Assembly: GCA_019244055.1 (NCBI GenBank)
Contig: JAFATG010000271.1
Span: 1-64,000 of the forward strand
Direction: 5' to 3'
DNA: 64,000 nt
Source of the DNA: Acidobacteriaceae bacterium
GTDB taxonomy: Bacteria; Acidobacteriota; Terriglobia; Bryobacterales; Bryobacteraceae
Each line of letters starts with the position of its first letter. The first letter of the stretch is position 1. A program made the translations under genes and the position numbers. Shown here piece after piece: positions 1 to 8,928 of this stretch. The notes beneath the pieces are model-generated. The model did no database searches, was not told where the DNA came from, and saw only the letters and a list, made by a program, of their open reading frames with translations.

Positions 1-68
1 CGTGAGATATCCGGGCTAAGTGCGTAGAGCCTGTTGGCGGGATCGCTCAGCTGATGTCACCGAATTGG

Positions 69-152
69 TGCGGATGAGAGGACTTGAACCTCCACGCCGT
101 TGCCGGCACTAGAACCTGAATCTAGCGCGTCTGCCAATTCCGCCACATCCGC
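69..152 (-). tRNA. tRNA-Leu (anticodon CAG)
   Basis: Reverse complement GCGGATGTGGCGGAATTGGCAGACGCGCTAGATTCAGGTTCTAG...GGTTCAAGTCCTCTCATCCGC folds as a class II tRNA: 7-bp acceptor stem, loop TTCAGGT giving CAG, and a T-arm GGTTCAAGTCC. Confidence 0.95.
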
Positions 153-204
153 AAAGCTGGGAACGATTTCCAGTGTAATACAACATGCTACGATCGCGCC
201 CAAG

Positions 205-1227
205 ATGCTTCGAATCTCTGTTCTTGCCCTTCTAGGCCTATCTGGCCTTTTTCTCGCGCGCACGGAAGGCGCTGAACCTGTGCACCTGATCCTCGATACC
301 GATATCGGGAACGACGTCGATGACGCGCTCGCGCTTGCCATGATTCATGCGCTACAGAATCGCGCAGAAGTTCAACTACTCGCCGTCACAATCACCAAAG
401 ATAACCGTTATGCGGCGCCCTTCGTTGACCTGGTGAACACGTTTTACGGGCGACCCGACATTCCGATCGGCGTGGTGCGAGATGGAAAGACAAAGGACGA
501 TTCGGCCATGCTTCAAGTTCCCGCCGAGGAACGCGATGCAGCCGGGAAGCCGTTGTATTCTCACCGTCTGCGAGATGGGTCGGAGGCGGCGGAGGCCGTC
601 CAGTTGCTAACGAGCATCCTCTCGCGCCAACCCGATGAATCAGTTACGATCGCGCAGATTGGGTTCAGCACGAACCTCGCCCGCCTGCTGGATTCGCCTG
701 GAGGATCGGAATTGATAAAGCGCAAAGTGAAGGTCCTTTGCTTGATGGCAGGCAATTTCGAAAAGCCGCAGCCCGAGTACAACGTCTATACCGATCCGGA
801 ATCGGCGAAGATCCTGTTTGACAAATGGCCGACACCAATGATCTTCAGCGGCTTCGAGATCGGTCTTCAGGTTCCGTTCCCTTATGAGGCGGTCGCGTTG
901 GATTTCGGCTACGTAGCCCATCATCCGATTGCGGAGGCGTACCGGCTCTATGTCAAGAAGCCCGAGGATCATCCGAATTGGGATTCGACAGCAGTCCTCG
1001 AGGCGATTCTGCCCGACCGTGGGTATTTCGATTTATCCTCGCCTGGTCGCGTGGCCCTCGGCCCAACGAGTACAACCGTTTTTACTCCCGATGCGCATGG
1101 CAATTGCCGCTATTTGATCACCAAGCCCGATCAACTCGCGCGCGTCCGTCAATTGATTGCCGATTTGGTAACCGAGCCGCCGCAAGGAATCGCTAGCGCC
1201 GCGCTCGCTCGTCGGGTCGTGTTTTAG
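205..1227 (+). CDS. Inosine/uridine-preferring nucleoside hydrolase family protein, secreted
   Basis: N-terminal signal peptide followed by the DTDIGNDVDDALAL nucleoside hydrolase signature. The ORF start at 100 lies in the tRNA, so ATG 205 is preferred. Confidence 0.9.
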   Translation: MLRISVLALLGLSGLFLARTEGAEPVHLILDTDIGNDVDDALALAMIHALQNRAEVQLLAVTITKDNRYAAPFVDLVNTFYGRPDIPIGVVRDGKTKDDSAMLQVPAEERDAAGKPLYSHRLRDGSEAAEAVQLLTSILSRQPDESVTIAQIGFSTNLARLLDSPGGSELIKRKVKVLCLMAGNFEKPQPEYNVYTDPESAKILFDKWPTPMIFSGFEIGLQVPFPYEAVALDFGYVAHHPIAEAYRLYVKKPEDHPNWDSTAVLEAILPDRGYFDLSSPGRVALGPTSTTVFTPDAHGNCRYLITKPDQLARVRQLIADLVTEPPQGIASAALARRVVF

Positions 1228-1272
1228 CGCGCGCGACGAGCGGGCGTTCGCTCGCCAGCTAAAATCAAAGAA

Positions 1273-1695
1273 ATGCCAACCTCTTCCACGGGCGCAAAAT
1301 CCGCCGTACCCGCTAGCCGTTCGCCTTGGCTTACGGCCGCCCTTGCCTGGTTTGTGCCGGGGTCGGGCCATTTCCTCTTAGGTCGCCGGGGCCGCGCGGT
1401 CATCGTGTTCGTGACTGTTCTCATCCCGTTCGTAATCGGGCTGCTGATGCGTGGAACCATGTTTCAGCCGACGGCCGCCGGGGACGTACTCTCTCGTCTC
1501 ATTCAATGGGGTGGCTTGATCGGCGATCTCGCCGTCGGACTGCCATACTTCCTCGCTGTCTGGTTGGGATATGCGCCGCCAGATACCGCCAGCCACAACA
1601 CCGACTATGGCTCGAAGCTGCTGGTCGCGGCTGGGCTTCTTAATATACTTGCGGCGGTGGATGTCTACGAAATAGCCACGAATCAGAAGGATTAG
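1273..1695 (+). CDS. Small multi-pass membrane protein of unknown function
   Basis: 140-aa ORF with several hydrophobic segments and a WFVPGSGHFLLGRRGRA motif, co-directional with neighbours. Confidence 0.7.
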   Translation: MPTSSTGAKSAVPASRSPWLTAALAWFVPGSGHFLLGRRGRAVIVFVTVLIPFVIGLLMRGTMFQPTAAGDVLSRLIQWGGLIGDLAVGLPYFLAVWLGYAPPDTASHNTDYGSKLLVAAGLLNILAAVDVYEIATNQKD

Positions 1696-1698
1696 CAG

Positions 1699-1881
1699 AT
1701 GAAGATTTCTCTTAACCATTTCCAAATTGCCATTCTGTTCGCGGCAGTTTCGAGCGTAATGCTCGGTCTGGTGACCAAACGAACGGATCGGGAGCGGTTA
1801 CGCTACGGCCTGTACTGCTTCGGCTGTTTCCTAGCTGCTCTGTTCGGAATCGGCTGGTTTATGCATTTCCTGCACGGCTAA
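1699..1881 (+). CDS. Small two-helix membrane protein
   Basis: 60-aa ORF with two hydrophobic helices, placed between the membrane protein gene and miaB. Confidence 0.55.
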   Translation: MKISLNHFQIAILFAAVSSVMLGLVTKRTDRERLRYGLYCFGCFLAALFGIGWFMHFLHG

Positions 1882-1906
1882 AGAGCGCGAGTAATTTGAT
1901 CTCTGC

Positions 1907-3250
1907 ATGAAAACGTTCTACATCGAAACGTTCGGGTGCCAGATGAATGCACACGACTCCGAAAAGGTTGTGGGCACGCTGCTGGAGAAGGGCTACACGC
2001 AGGTCGAAGAACCCGGGCAAGCTCATCTGGTCCTCTACAACACGTGCAGCATTCGCGACAAGGCGGAGCAGAAGGTGTTTAGCCGGCTCCAACAATTCAA
2101 ACGCGAAGCGGGGAGAGGAAAGGTTTTTGGCGTGCTGGGATGTGTGGCCCAGCAGGAAGGCGAGCGAATCTTCGACCGTGCTCCCCACGTCAGCCTGGTT
2201 GCCGGCTCTGCAAGCTACACCCGGCTTCCTGACATGCTGGTGCAACTCGAGGCCGGCAATCGGCGGGTTACCGGCTTAGACTTGAACACCACCGAAACGT
2301 TCGACACCCCTTTCACTCGACGCGATAATCCGCACCGGGCTTACATTACGATTATTGAAGGATGCGACAAGGCCTGCGCCTACTGTGTAGTGCCGTTCAC
2401 GCGCGGGCCCGAGCGCAGCCGCACCAGCGAGAGTGTGATTCGCGAGGCGAGATCTCTCGCCGAACTGGGCTATACAGAGATTCAGCTCCTGGGCCAGAAT
2501 GTCAACAGCTACCGCGATCCATCTCATGCCGGTTGGGATTTCGCTCGTCTGCTAGCGGAAACCGGCAAGATTCCCGGAATCCGGCGCGTCCGGTTCACTA
2601 CGTCGCACCCGCGGGACTTTGTGCGGCCCATCGTACAGGCGATCGATGAGAACGAACTCCTCTGTGATCATGTTCACCTGCCCGTACAATCCGGTTCGTC
2701 CGAGGTGCTGTCGCGCATGCAGCGTCTTTATACGCGTGACGAATACATGCGTCGAATCGAATGGATAAAGAACGCCAGGCGTGACATCGCGATCACGACG
2801 GATATCATCGTAGGATTTCCTGGCGAGACCGAAGCCGAATTTGAAGCGACCCTACGATTGGCCGAAGAAGTCGAATATGATTCGATGTTCATCTTCAAGT
2901 ATTCCAAGCGGCCGAAAACATCTGCTCTACAATACGAGGATCACATCCCCGAGGAAGAAAAGACCCGACGTCTAATGGTGCTGCAAGAGCGGCAGCGGGC
3001 AACTCAGCTTCGCCGGAATGCAGCCTACATCGGAACGGTCCAGGAAGTCCACGTTGAAGGCTATAACCTTGCCACACGGCAGTGGATCGGGCGCACGACT
3101 CAGAATAAGACGCTGAATTTCTATGAGCCGGATTTACCGGTCCCGGCAGACGGCAAGACGTTAGTTGGCCAATATTTGGATGTGTTAGTGACCCGCTCCG
3201 GGCCGAACAGTCTGGCTGGCGAACGTGCCGCTTCGCCACCGGTGCAGTAG
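1907..3250 (+). CDS. miaB: tRNA-2-methylthio-N6-dimethylallyladenosine synthase
   Basis: N-terminal ETFGCQMNAHDSE, radical-SAM motif GCDKACAYCVVPFTRG, C-terminal TRAM region; full length. Confidence 0.95.
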   Translation: MKTFYIETFGCQMNAHDSEKVVGTLLEKGYTQVEEPGQAHLVLYNTCSIRDKAEQKVFSRLQQFKREAGRGKVFGVLGCVAQQEGERIFDRAPHVSLVAGSASYTRLPDMLVQLEAGNRRVTGLDLNTTETFDTPFTRRDNPHRAYITIIEGCDKACAYCVVPFTRGPERSRTSESVIREARSLAELGYTEIQLLGQNVNSYRDPSHAGWDFARLLAETGKIPGIRRVRFTTSHPRDFVRPIVQAIDENELLCDHVHLPVQSGSSEVLSRMQRLYTRDEYMRRIEWIKNARRDIAITTDIIVGFPGETEAEFEATLRLAEEVEYDSMFIFKYSKRPKTSALQYEDHIPEEEKTRRLMVLQERQRATQLRRNAAYIGTVQEVHVEGYNLATRQWIGRTTQNKTLNFYEPDLPVPADGKTLVGQYLDVLVTRSGPNSLAGERAASPPVQ

Positions 3251-3314
3251 CGTGGTAATAGGAGCGTGGTCCGGAGCCACGCGAGCCGGGAGCGTAAGAG
3301 GATTGGAGGCGAAC

Positions 3315-3800
3315 GTGGAAGTAGAGATGAAGATTCGCGGTTTAATGATGGACCCGATGACAAACATGCCTATTGTGGTCCTGAAAGACCTCGCTGGTGA
3401 CGCGGTTCTGCCAATCTGGGTGGGAATTTACGAGGCGAACGCAATCGCGCTAGAAATCGAAAAAGTGACCACGGCTCGTCCGATGACGCATGACCTCATT
3501 AAGATCCTGCTGATGGGGCTGGACACCGCCGTAAAGAAAGTCGTTGTCAGTGAGCTGAAGGATGACACGTTCTATGCGTTGATCTGGCTCGAGAAAGATG
3601 GGCAGCTCATGAGTGTCGATTCCCGCCCAAGTGACGCTTTGGCCCTGGCGCTCCGCCATGATTGCCCGATCTACGTCGACGATCGTGTCTTACAGACCTC
3701 CAAGAACTCGGCCACAGTTTCGGAGAAGGTGAACAACGAAGAGCTCCGGAAATGGCTGGAAAACTTAAACGACGAGGACCTGGGCCGCTACAAGATGTGA
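3315..3800 (+). CDS. Bifunctional nuclease (DUF151) family protein
   Basis: MKIRGLMMDPMTNMPIVVLKD...LPIWVGIYEANAIALEIEK is typical of the DUF151/bifunctional nuclease family. GGAGG lies 5 nt before GTG 3315 (ATG 3327 is the alternative). Confidence 0.9.
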   Translation: MEVEMKIRGLMMDPMTNMPIVVLKDLAGDAVLPIWVGIYEANAIALEIEKVTTARPMTHDLIKILLMGLDTAVKKVVVSELKDDTFYALIWLEKDGQLMSVDSRPSDALALALRHDCPIYVDDRVLQTSKNSATVSEKVNNEELRKWLENLNDEDLGRYKM

Positions 3801-3941
3801 CTTCGCCCCGCCGCGTCCCATTTGCGAACTATCTTTCCCGAAATTGAGCTGGGTTTTCCGATTCGGGCCGTTCCTCGCTAGTTTTGTCCGTTGTAGTGTT
3901 GGAACCAGAAGTGCTCGACGCCAACAGCGAAAGAGCTTACC

Positions 3942-4388
3942 GTGACACAGCGCAGCCGGGATTTGGTATCAGGCCAGATTACGCTTGACTATTTCATGAG
4001 GAAGGCCGCCGAGGGCTGGTCATTGGCGGCACTCGAATGGGTCCGAGAGATCGAACCGGGCGTCCATCCGCTCGAACCGCTGCAAGAGAGTACGGTCAAG
4101 GCAGATGTTCCCTATGGGCTTCAAGTCGCGGAAAACGGGTTGGAACTCGTTTCGAACCCACTCGAATCTACCGTCCTGCTTCTCATTTTGGAAAAGGTTG
4201 TAAAGGAGAAGCGAATCGGCGAAATCGCGAGCGAGCTCAACCGTAACGGACACCGCACTCGTGAAGGTACGCTTTGGACGGCTCCTGCCGTCTTCAACCT
4301 GCTCCCCCGCTTGATCGAAGCCGGTCCCGAACTTTTGAAGAGTCCTGCGTGGCAGGAACTCCGCGGAAGAACTAGACTTCCGAACTGA
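3942..4388 (+). CDS. Hypothetical protein with a recombinase-like helical C-terminus
   Basis: 148-aa ORF; segment IASELNRNGHRTREGTLWTAPAVFNLLPRL resembles the 'recombinase' domain of large serine recombinases. Confidence 0.6.
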   Translation: MTQRSRDLVSGQITLDYFMRKAAEGWSLAALEWVREIEPGVHPLEPLQESTVKADVPYGLQVAENGLELVSNPLESTVLLLILEKVVKEKRIGEIASELNRNGHRTREGTLWTAPAVFNLLPRLIEAGPELLKSPAWQELRGRTRLPN

Positions 4389-4407
4389 TCAGCGGGACTG
4401 CCAAGGA

Positions 4408-4947
4408 ATGGAACGATCGTACACGATCTCCCCTTCGAACGATTCCACAATTGCCGTTGAGATCTGGAGAACAGGTCTCACGAAGAAGAGGAAGCATGTG
4501 ATCTTCTTCGAGGATTTCTGTGGCGAACTCCGGCTCGCGTCTGAACAGGCCAGCGTATCGGCATTCGCACTCACAGTTAACGCGAGCAGCGCGATCTGCT
4601 GTGATAAATGGCTCTCGGGGAGACGCCGCAAGCGCGTGACTTCCTACGCGCGGGAGGTTGCTTTGGCGGCCCAGCAGTATCCCAAACTTCAGTTCGCATC
4701 TGAGCGAATCTCCACTAAGCAACTACGAGGCTTTGCCCTCGAAGGGCAGCTCAAAATCCGCGATGCGAGCCAGACCATCAAGGTTAACGCCGTTCTGACC
4801 CAGGTCAAGCGTGATTTTCAGATCGACGGTGACTCCACGTTCCGTTTGAGCCAGTTCGGGATAAGTCCGCCGCGCCGGTTTTTTGGCCTGGTCCGTGTAC
4901 AGGATGAAGTCATGGTGCGAATCCTGCTCTGGGCAAGGCAGCCCTGA
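4408..4947 (+). CDS. YceI-like domain protein
   Basis: 179-aa ORF with a YceI-like pattern (GELRLASEQASVSAFALTVNASS ... GFALEGQLKIRDASQTIKVNAVLT). Confidence 0.5.
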   Translation: MERSYTISPSNDSTIAVEIWRTGLTKKRKHVIFFEDFCGELRLASEQASVSAFALTVNASSAICCDKWLSGRRRKRVTSYAREVALAAQQYPKLQFASERISTKQLRGFALEGQLKIRDASQTIKVNAVLTQVKRDFQIDGDSTFRLSQFGISPPRRFFGLVRVQDEVMVRILLWARQP

Positions 4948-4965
4948 TTGGCCCTCGTTCTGCGT

Positions 4966-7900
4966 TCATTTCCCGGCCGGCTTGTCCTCATTTACTTTCA
5001 GAACGATGAATGTTATGTCGTCATGCTGCGGCGCGTCAGCGATCCAGGCACGCAGCTCCTTCGAAATGGCGGCGGTGATTTCCGGCATCGGCAGATGCGC
5101 GACTCGGACGAGCAACTCCTTAAGCCGCAGCTCGCCAAACTCCTCTTCGGCGGGGTTCAGGGCTTCCGTCACACCATCCGTGAATGCCATCAAGACATCG
5201 CCTGGATAGAGATCGATAACAGACTCCTGATAACTGGCCGAGGGAAACATCCCGATAATCATGCCGCCGGTGGCCAGCTCTTCGATTTCGGCGACCGAGC
5301 CCTTCGAACCGGTGCTTTTCAGGTGTCGGAGTAGGTAGGGAGGATTATGGCCAGCATTGACGTACCGAAGCTGGCGACTTTGCTCGTCGACTTGCGCATA
5401 GAAGAAAGTTGCATAGCTGGAAGCGCCCGTGGAGCGGTGAAGGAAATGGTTCATTCTGGCAGCCAGCTCGGGCAGCGAGATGTTGCCTTCAGCGGCGAGA
5501 ATGCGCAACGAAGCCTGGACCACGGCCATGATCAGAGCGGCTGCGATTCCTTTGCCGGCAATATCGGCCAGTGCGATCCCGAGGCGGCGGTCTCCTACTT
5601 GCAGGAAATCGTAGTAGTCGCCACCAACGCCACGTGCGGCCAGGGTGAACGCATCGAGTGAGCTCCCGACCGTATGCGGAGATGTTTCGGGAAGAAGGCG
5701 CTTCTGCACTTCCGTAGCGAGCGCAATATCGCGGCGCACCTTCTCCTGCTCGAGCACGCGCTCGTTGAGGCGGGCGTTCTCCAGGGTAAGCGCGAACTGT
5801 TCGGCACATGCGGCCAGGAGATTTTTTTCGGTAGTACGGTAAGACTGGCGGGCCACCGGTTCACCAAACAGGAGCAGGCCGATCAGATCGTGCTTTGTGC
5901 GGAGGGGAACGGCGAGCCGCAGGCCAGTGGTTTGGAGCAGCTCGAGCTCGGGCACATGGCCCGGCCTTTGCTCGCGCGCCCAGCGCAAAGAAGTGTCCAG
6001 GTCAGCGGAGCTAAAAGACAGGGGAGTGCTATAGAACCTGAGCCGGTTCAAGAGGAAACCCGTTTCGGGAATTCGGAAGGTGGCCGGCGCGCCTCCAGGC
6101 GATGCGGCCATGCAGCGGTATTCGTTAGGCGATAGTTTTTCGAGCAGGAACGCCGAAGCCGCGGAGAGCTTACGGCGGAGATCTTCGAGAGACGTGTGAA
6201 GCACTTCCGCGAAGGAATCGGCGCGGCGGCTGGCTTCGATGAATTCCGTGAGCAAAGTGGACTCGAGGGCCGGACCAGGCTCTTCGCCCGAAATTCGTTC
6301 CCGAACTCTTTCAAGAACGCGCCGCGCAGCGGTCCAGATCGAATCCGTTTCGTTGCGAATCGCAATCATGGGCGAAAGAAGGCTGGCGCGCCAGCCGGGA
6401 ACGAATGAGGCGATGATGCCGAGCACGATTACGGCAGCGGTAGAGAACAGATAGGGAACGGGGCTGAGCTGATGAACGCTGAAGTAGCGAACGACGGCCG
6501 CCGAAGCTCCCGCCACAGCGAGAGCGCCAACGAGCAGGCCGAAAACCGTTAGCCGCAGCCCATCAGTTATGACGAGGCGAAGCAGATCGCGGCCGGTTGC
6601 GCCGAGAGCCATGCGCGTTCCCAGTTCCGTGGTGCGCTGGCGGACCGAGTAGGAGGTCAGGCCATAAACACCGAGACAGGCTAGCAGCAAAGCAGCGAGC
6701 GCGAACACGGTGACCACGATCGATTCGATCCGCTGAAATGTCAGAGAGTCGCCCAATATGTCAGGCAGAGAGCGGATAGAGTACACAGGCTGGTTCGGAT
6801 CGACTTGACTGATGGCGCGGCGGACGGCGGATGCCAGAGCGGTCTGCGGCAGCGTGGAGCGCACGACGAAGTGCATCGGATTGATGGGGACGAGATCTTT
6901 CAGCAGGTACATCTCGGGCAGCGGGTCTTCACCCAGACCTTCATTCCGCACGGTACCGACCACTCCCACGATCTGCGCTCGGGAACCATCGGAGCTGCCG
7001 AGGCGGGCAAATTGGCCAACTGCGTTTCGGCGTGGCCAGAAGCGCCTCGCGGCCGCTTCGTCGAGGACGACCGAGATGAGGTTTTCGTTCGTATCGTGCT
7101 TGTTTAGGAAGCGACCGGCGAGCAGAGGAATGCGCAGAGTCTTGAAATAGCTGGCGTTGACTATCATCAGACTGACCTGTTGCCTGAATTCGCCGGGGCG
7201 GGAACGGTCTCCGGGAAACAGCGAGGTGACGAAGCAGCAACCATCTAGTGGTAACTGGTTCGTGAGAGCGGCGCCGCTGACGCCAGGGATGGCTTCCAGA
7301 GACATGAGCAGTTTATCGGCGTAGCTGGACGAAGCCGCGGCATTTACTGTCCCCTGACCGGATCGAGTCAGCTCAAAAGTGAGAGTGCCATCAGGATCAA
7401 AGCCGGGCCAAGTCCGGTTGAGCCGGTTGAGTTGCCACACCAGCACGGCGCCGACCGAAATGAGAGTGAACGCGAGCGCGATTTCGGCGATCACCAGTGC
7501 GTGCGAGAGTTTCCGGCTGCGAACTCCGGCAGACGCGCGAACACCATCACTGAGCACCTCATTTGGCTGCGTGCGTAGAGCCTGCCAGAGCGGTGCGAGC
7601 GAGGAGAGGGTAGCGGTCAGAAAAGCCAAAGCCAGAGCAAAGAGCGCGACCGGCCAGTTAGTCGAAATCTCGTCGGAACGAGGGATGTAATCGGCAGCCA
7701 ATGAAACGACCACGCGAACAAGCACAATACTGGCAACGATTCCGGCTGCCAGGGCGGCGAGAGAAACCAAGAGGCTTTCGGAAAAATATTGCAGAGCTAA
7801 TTGCCTCTGGCCGCCACCTAAAGCAATGCGAATGGCCGTTTCCCTCGCGCGGCCGACGGATCTGCTGACGAGAAGACCGGCCACGTTGGCGCAGGTAATG

Positions 7901-8745
7901 AAGAGCAGGAGGCCTGCGGCGCCCAGCAGCAACAGCAGGATGGGGCGGATAGACTTAACGACGGCATCCTGAAGACTGAACAGCGCCGCTGTGTAAGTAG
8001 GATCATCCGGGTGATTCTGCTTGCGGAGTTGTGAAGCGACTCGTTTGGCCTCCGCTCGTGCTTGCTCGACCGTAACACCGGGTTTGAGCCTGGCATAAGC
8101 GGTATAGAACGCGTAATGACGAAGGGCGTCTTGATTGCGGGGGGTGTTGATGGGAAGCCAAACGTCGTTCTGGGAATTCTGACTCTCCACGGTGACGAGG
8201 GGAAGGCGGAACCAGGCCGGCATCGCTCCAAGGACCGTATAGGAACGGCCGCTTAGTGTAATGGCCCGCCCGATAATACCGGGGCCGAACTGCTGAAACA
8301 GACGATGCGAAATCAGTGCTACGTTTGGTCCATCGGAGTCGGTAAAGAAGCGGCCCGCGGCGGGACGTGCTCCAAGATTCGCGATTAGCGAAGGTGAGAC
8401 CTCTATCCCGGAGATGTGCTTTGGTTGGCCGGGGAAGGTGAGATTGAAATCGCCACCAACCGGAAACCAGCCGAAGACATCAAAAGTGTGCGTTTGTTGC
8501 TCGTAGGCGAGAAGGTCGGCGAAGCTGAGCCCGGAATTACGATCGGGATCGGAGGTAGTGCCGGCGAAGAGTTGGATCCAACGCTCCCCGTGCGAGTAGG
8601 GCAGAGGTCTCAGGAGCACGGTGTCTACCACGGTGAAAATCGCGGTAGCGCAACCGATCCCGATCGCGAGCGCGAGGATGGCAAGGAAAGCCACGCCTTT
8701 GTCGCGCTCCCAGGATCTCCAAGTACGCGAGAACAACGGAAGCAT
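4966..8745 (-). CDS. ADOP/MacB-FtsX-type permease fused to a GAF and SpoIIE/PP2C serine phosphatase region
   Basis: One uninterrupted 1259-aa ORF. The N-terminal ~800 aa is a two-unit MacB_PCD/FtsX permease (LTFPGQPKHISGIEVSPSLIANLGARPAAGRFF; ELGTRMALGATGRDLLRLV). The C-terminal ~460 aa has a GAF-like region and SpoIIE motifs (ATEVQKRLLP, GGDYYDF, IADIAGKGIAAALIMA, GHNPPYLL, FTDGVTEA, DDITFIVLKV). Confidence 0.92.
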   Translation of the reverse strand: MLPLFSRTWRSWERDKGVAFLAILALAIGIGCATAIFTVVDTVLLRPLPYSHGERWIQLFAGTTSDPDRNSGLSFADLLAYEQQTHTFDVFGWFPVGGDFNLTFPGQPKHISGIEVSPSLIANLGARPAAGRFFTDSDGPNVALISHRLFQQFGPGIIGRAITLSGRSYTVLGAMPAWFRLPLVTVESQNSQNDVWLPINTPRNQDALRHYAFYTAYARLKPGVTVEQARAEAKRVASQLRKQNHPDDPTYTAALFSLQDAVVKSIRPILLLLLGAAGLLLFITCANVAGLLVSRSVGRARETAIRIALGGGQRQLALQYFSESLLVSLAALAAGIVASIVLVRVVVSLAADYIPRSDEISTNWPVALFALALAFLTATLSSLAPLWQALRTQPNEVLSDGVRASAGVRSRKLSHALVIAEIALAFTLISVGAVLVWQLNRLNRTWPGFDPDGTLTFELTRSGQGTVNAAASSSYADKLLMSLEAIPGVSGAALTNQLPLDGCCFVTSLFPGDRSRPGEFRQQVSLMIVNASYFKTLRIPLLAGRFLNKHDTNENLISVVLDEAAARRFWPRRNAVGQFARLGSSDGSRAQIVGVVGTVRNEGLGEDPLPEMYLLKDLVPINPMHFVVRSTLPQTALASAVRRAISQVDPNQPVYSIRSLPDILGDSLTFQRIESIVVTVFALAALLLACLGVYGLTSYSVRQRTTELGTRMALGATGRDLLRLVITDGLRLTVFGLLVGALAVAGASAAVVRYFSVHQLSPVPYLFSTAAVIVLGIIASFVPGWRASLLSPMIAIRNETDSIWTAARRVLERVRERISGEEPGPALESTLLTEFIEASRRADSFAEVLHTSLEDLRRKLSAASAFLLEKLSPNEYRCMAASPGGAPATFRIPETGFLLNRLRFYSTPLSFSSADLDTSLRWAREQRPGHVPELELLQTTGLRLAVPLRTKHDLIGLLLFGEPVARQSYRTTEKNLLAACAEQFALTLENARLNERVLEQEKVRRDIALATEVQKRLLPETSPHTVGSSLDAFTLAARGVGGDYYDFLQVGDRRLGIALADIAGKGIAAALIMAVVQASLRILAAEGNISLPELAARMNHFLHRSTGASSYATFFYAQVDEQSRQLRYVNAGHNPPYLLRHLKSTGSKGSVAEIEELATGGMIIGMFPSASYQESVIDLYPGDVLMAFTDGVTEALNPAEEEFGELRLKELLVRVAHLPMPEITAAISKELRAWIADAPQHDDITFIVLKVNEDKPAGK

Positions 8746-8928
8746 CTGTTAGGAATAATAGCTTCCGATTCTCGACGTCTTTAGCTTATATTGAATTTGG
8801 CGCGTCGGGCGCCGCCGTGTCCGCGGAAAGGGCTGAGCCCACCGGCGTCGGTTTTCCACAAGTTCTTAGACGAATCTTCTTTCCGCTCGTGACGCGGACG
8901 GCGGGCAACGACTTGAAAGGAGATCGTC

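Noticed and set aside
57-341. 94-aa minus-strand ORF
   Set aside because: Overlaps the tRNA-Leu and the start of the nucleoside hydrolase; DVAELADALDSGSSAGNGVEVQVLSSAPIR is a translated tRNA, a common artefact.
4948-5334. Long plus-strand ORFs opposite the permease-phosphatase gene (also 5347-5661, 5674-6135 and 8416-8784)
   Set aside because: They are antisense to a well-supported coding gene and show no recognisable motifs; expected in GC-rich DNA.
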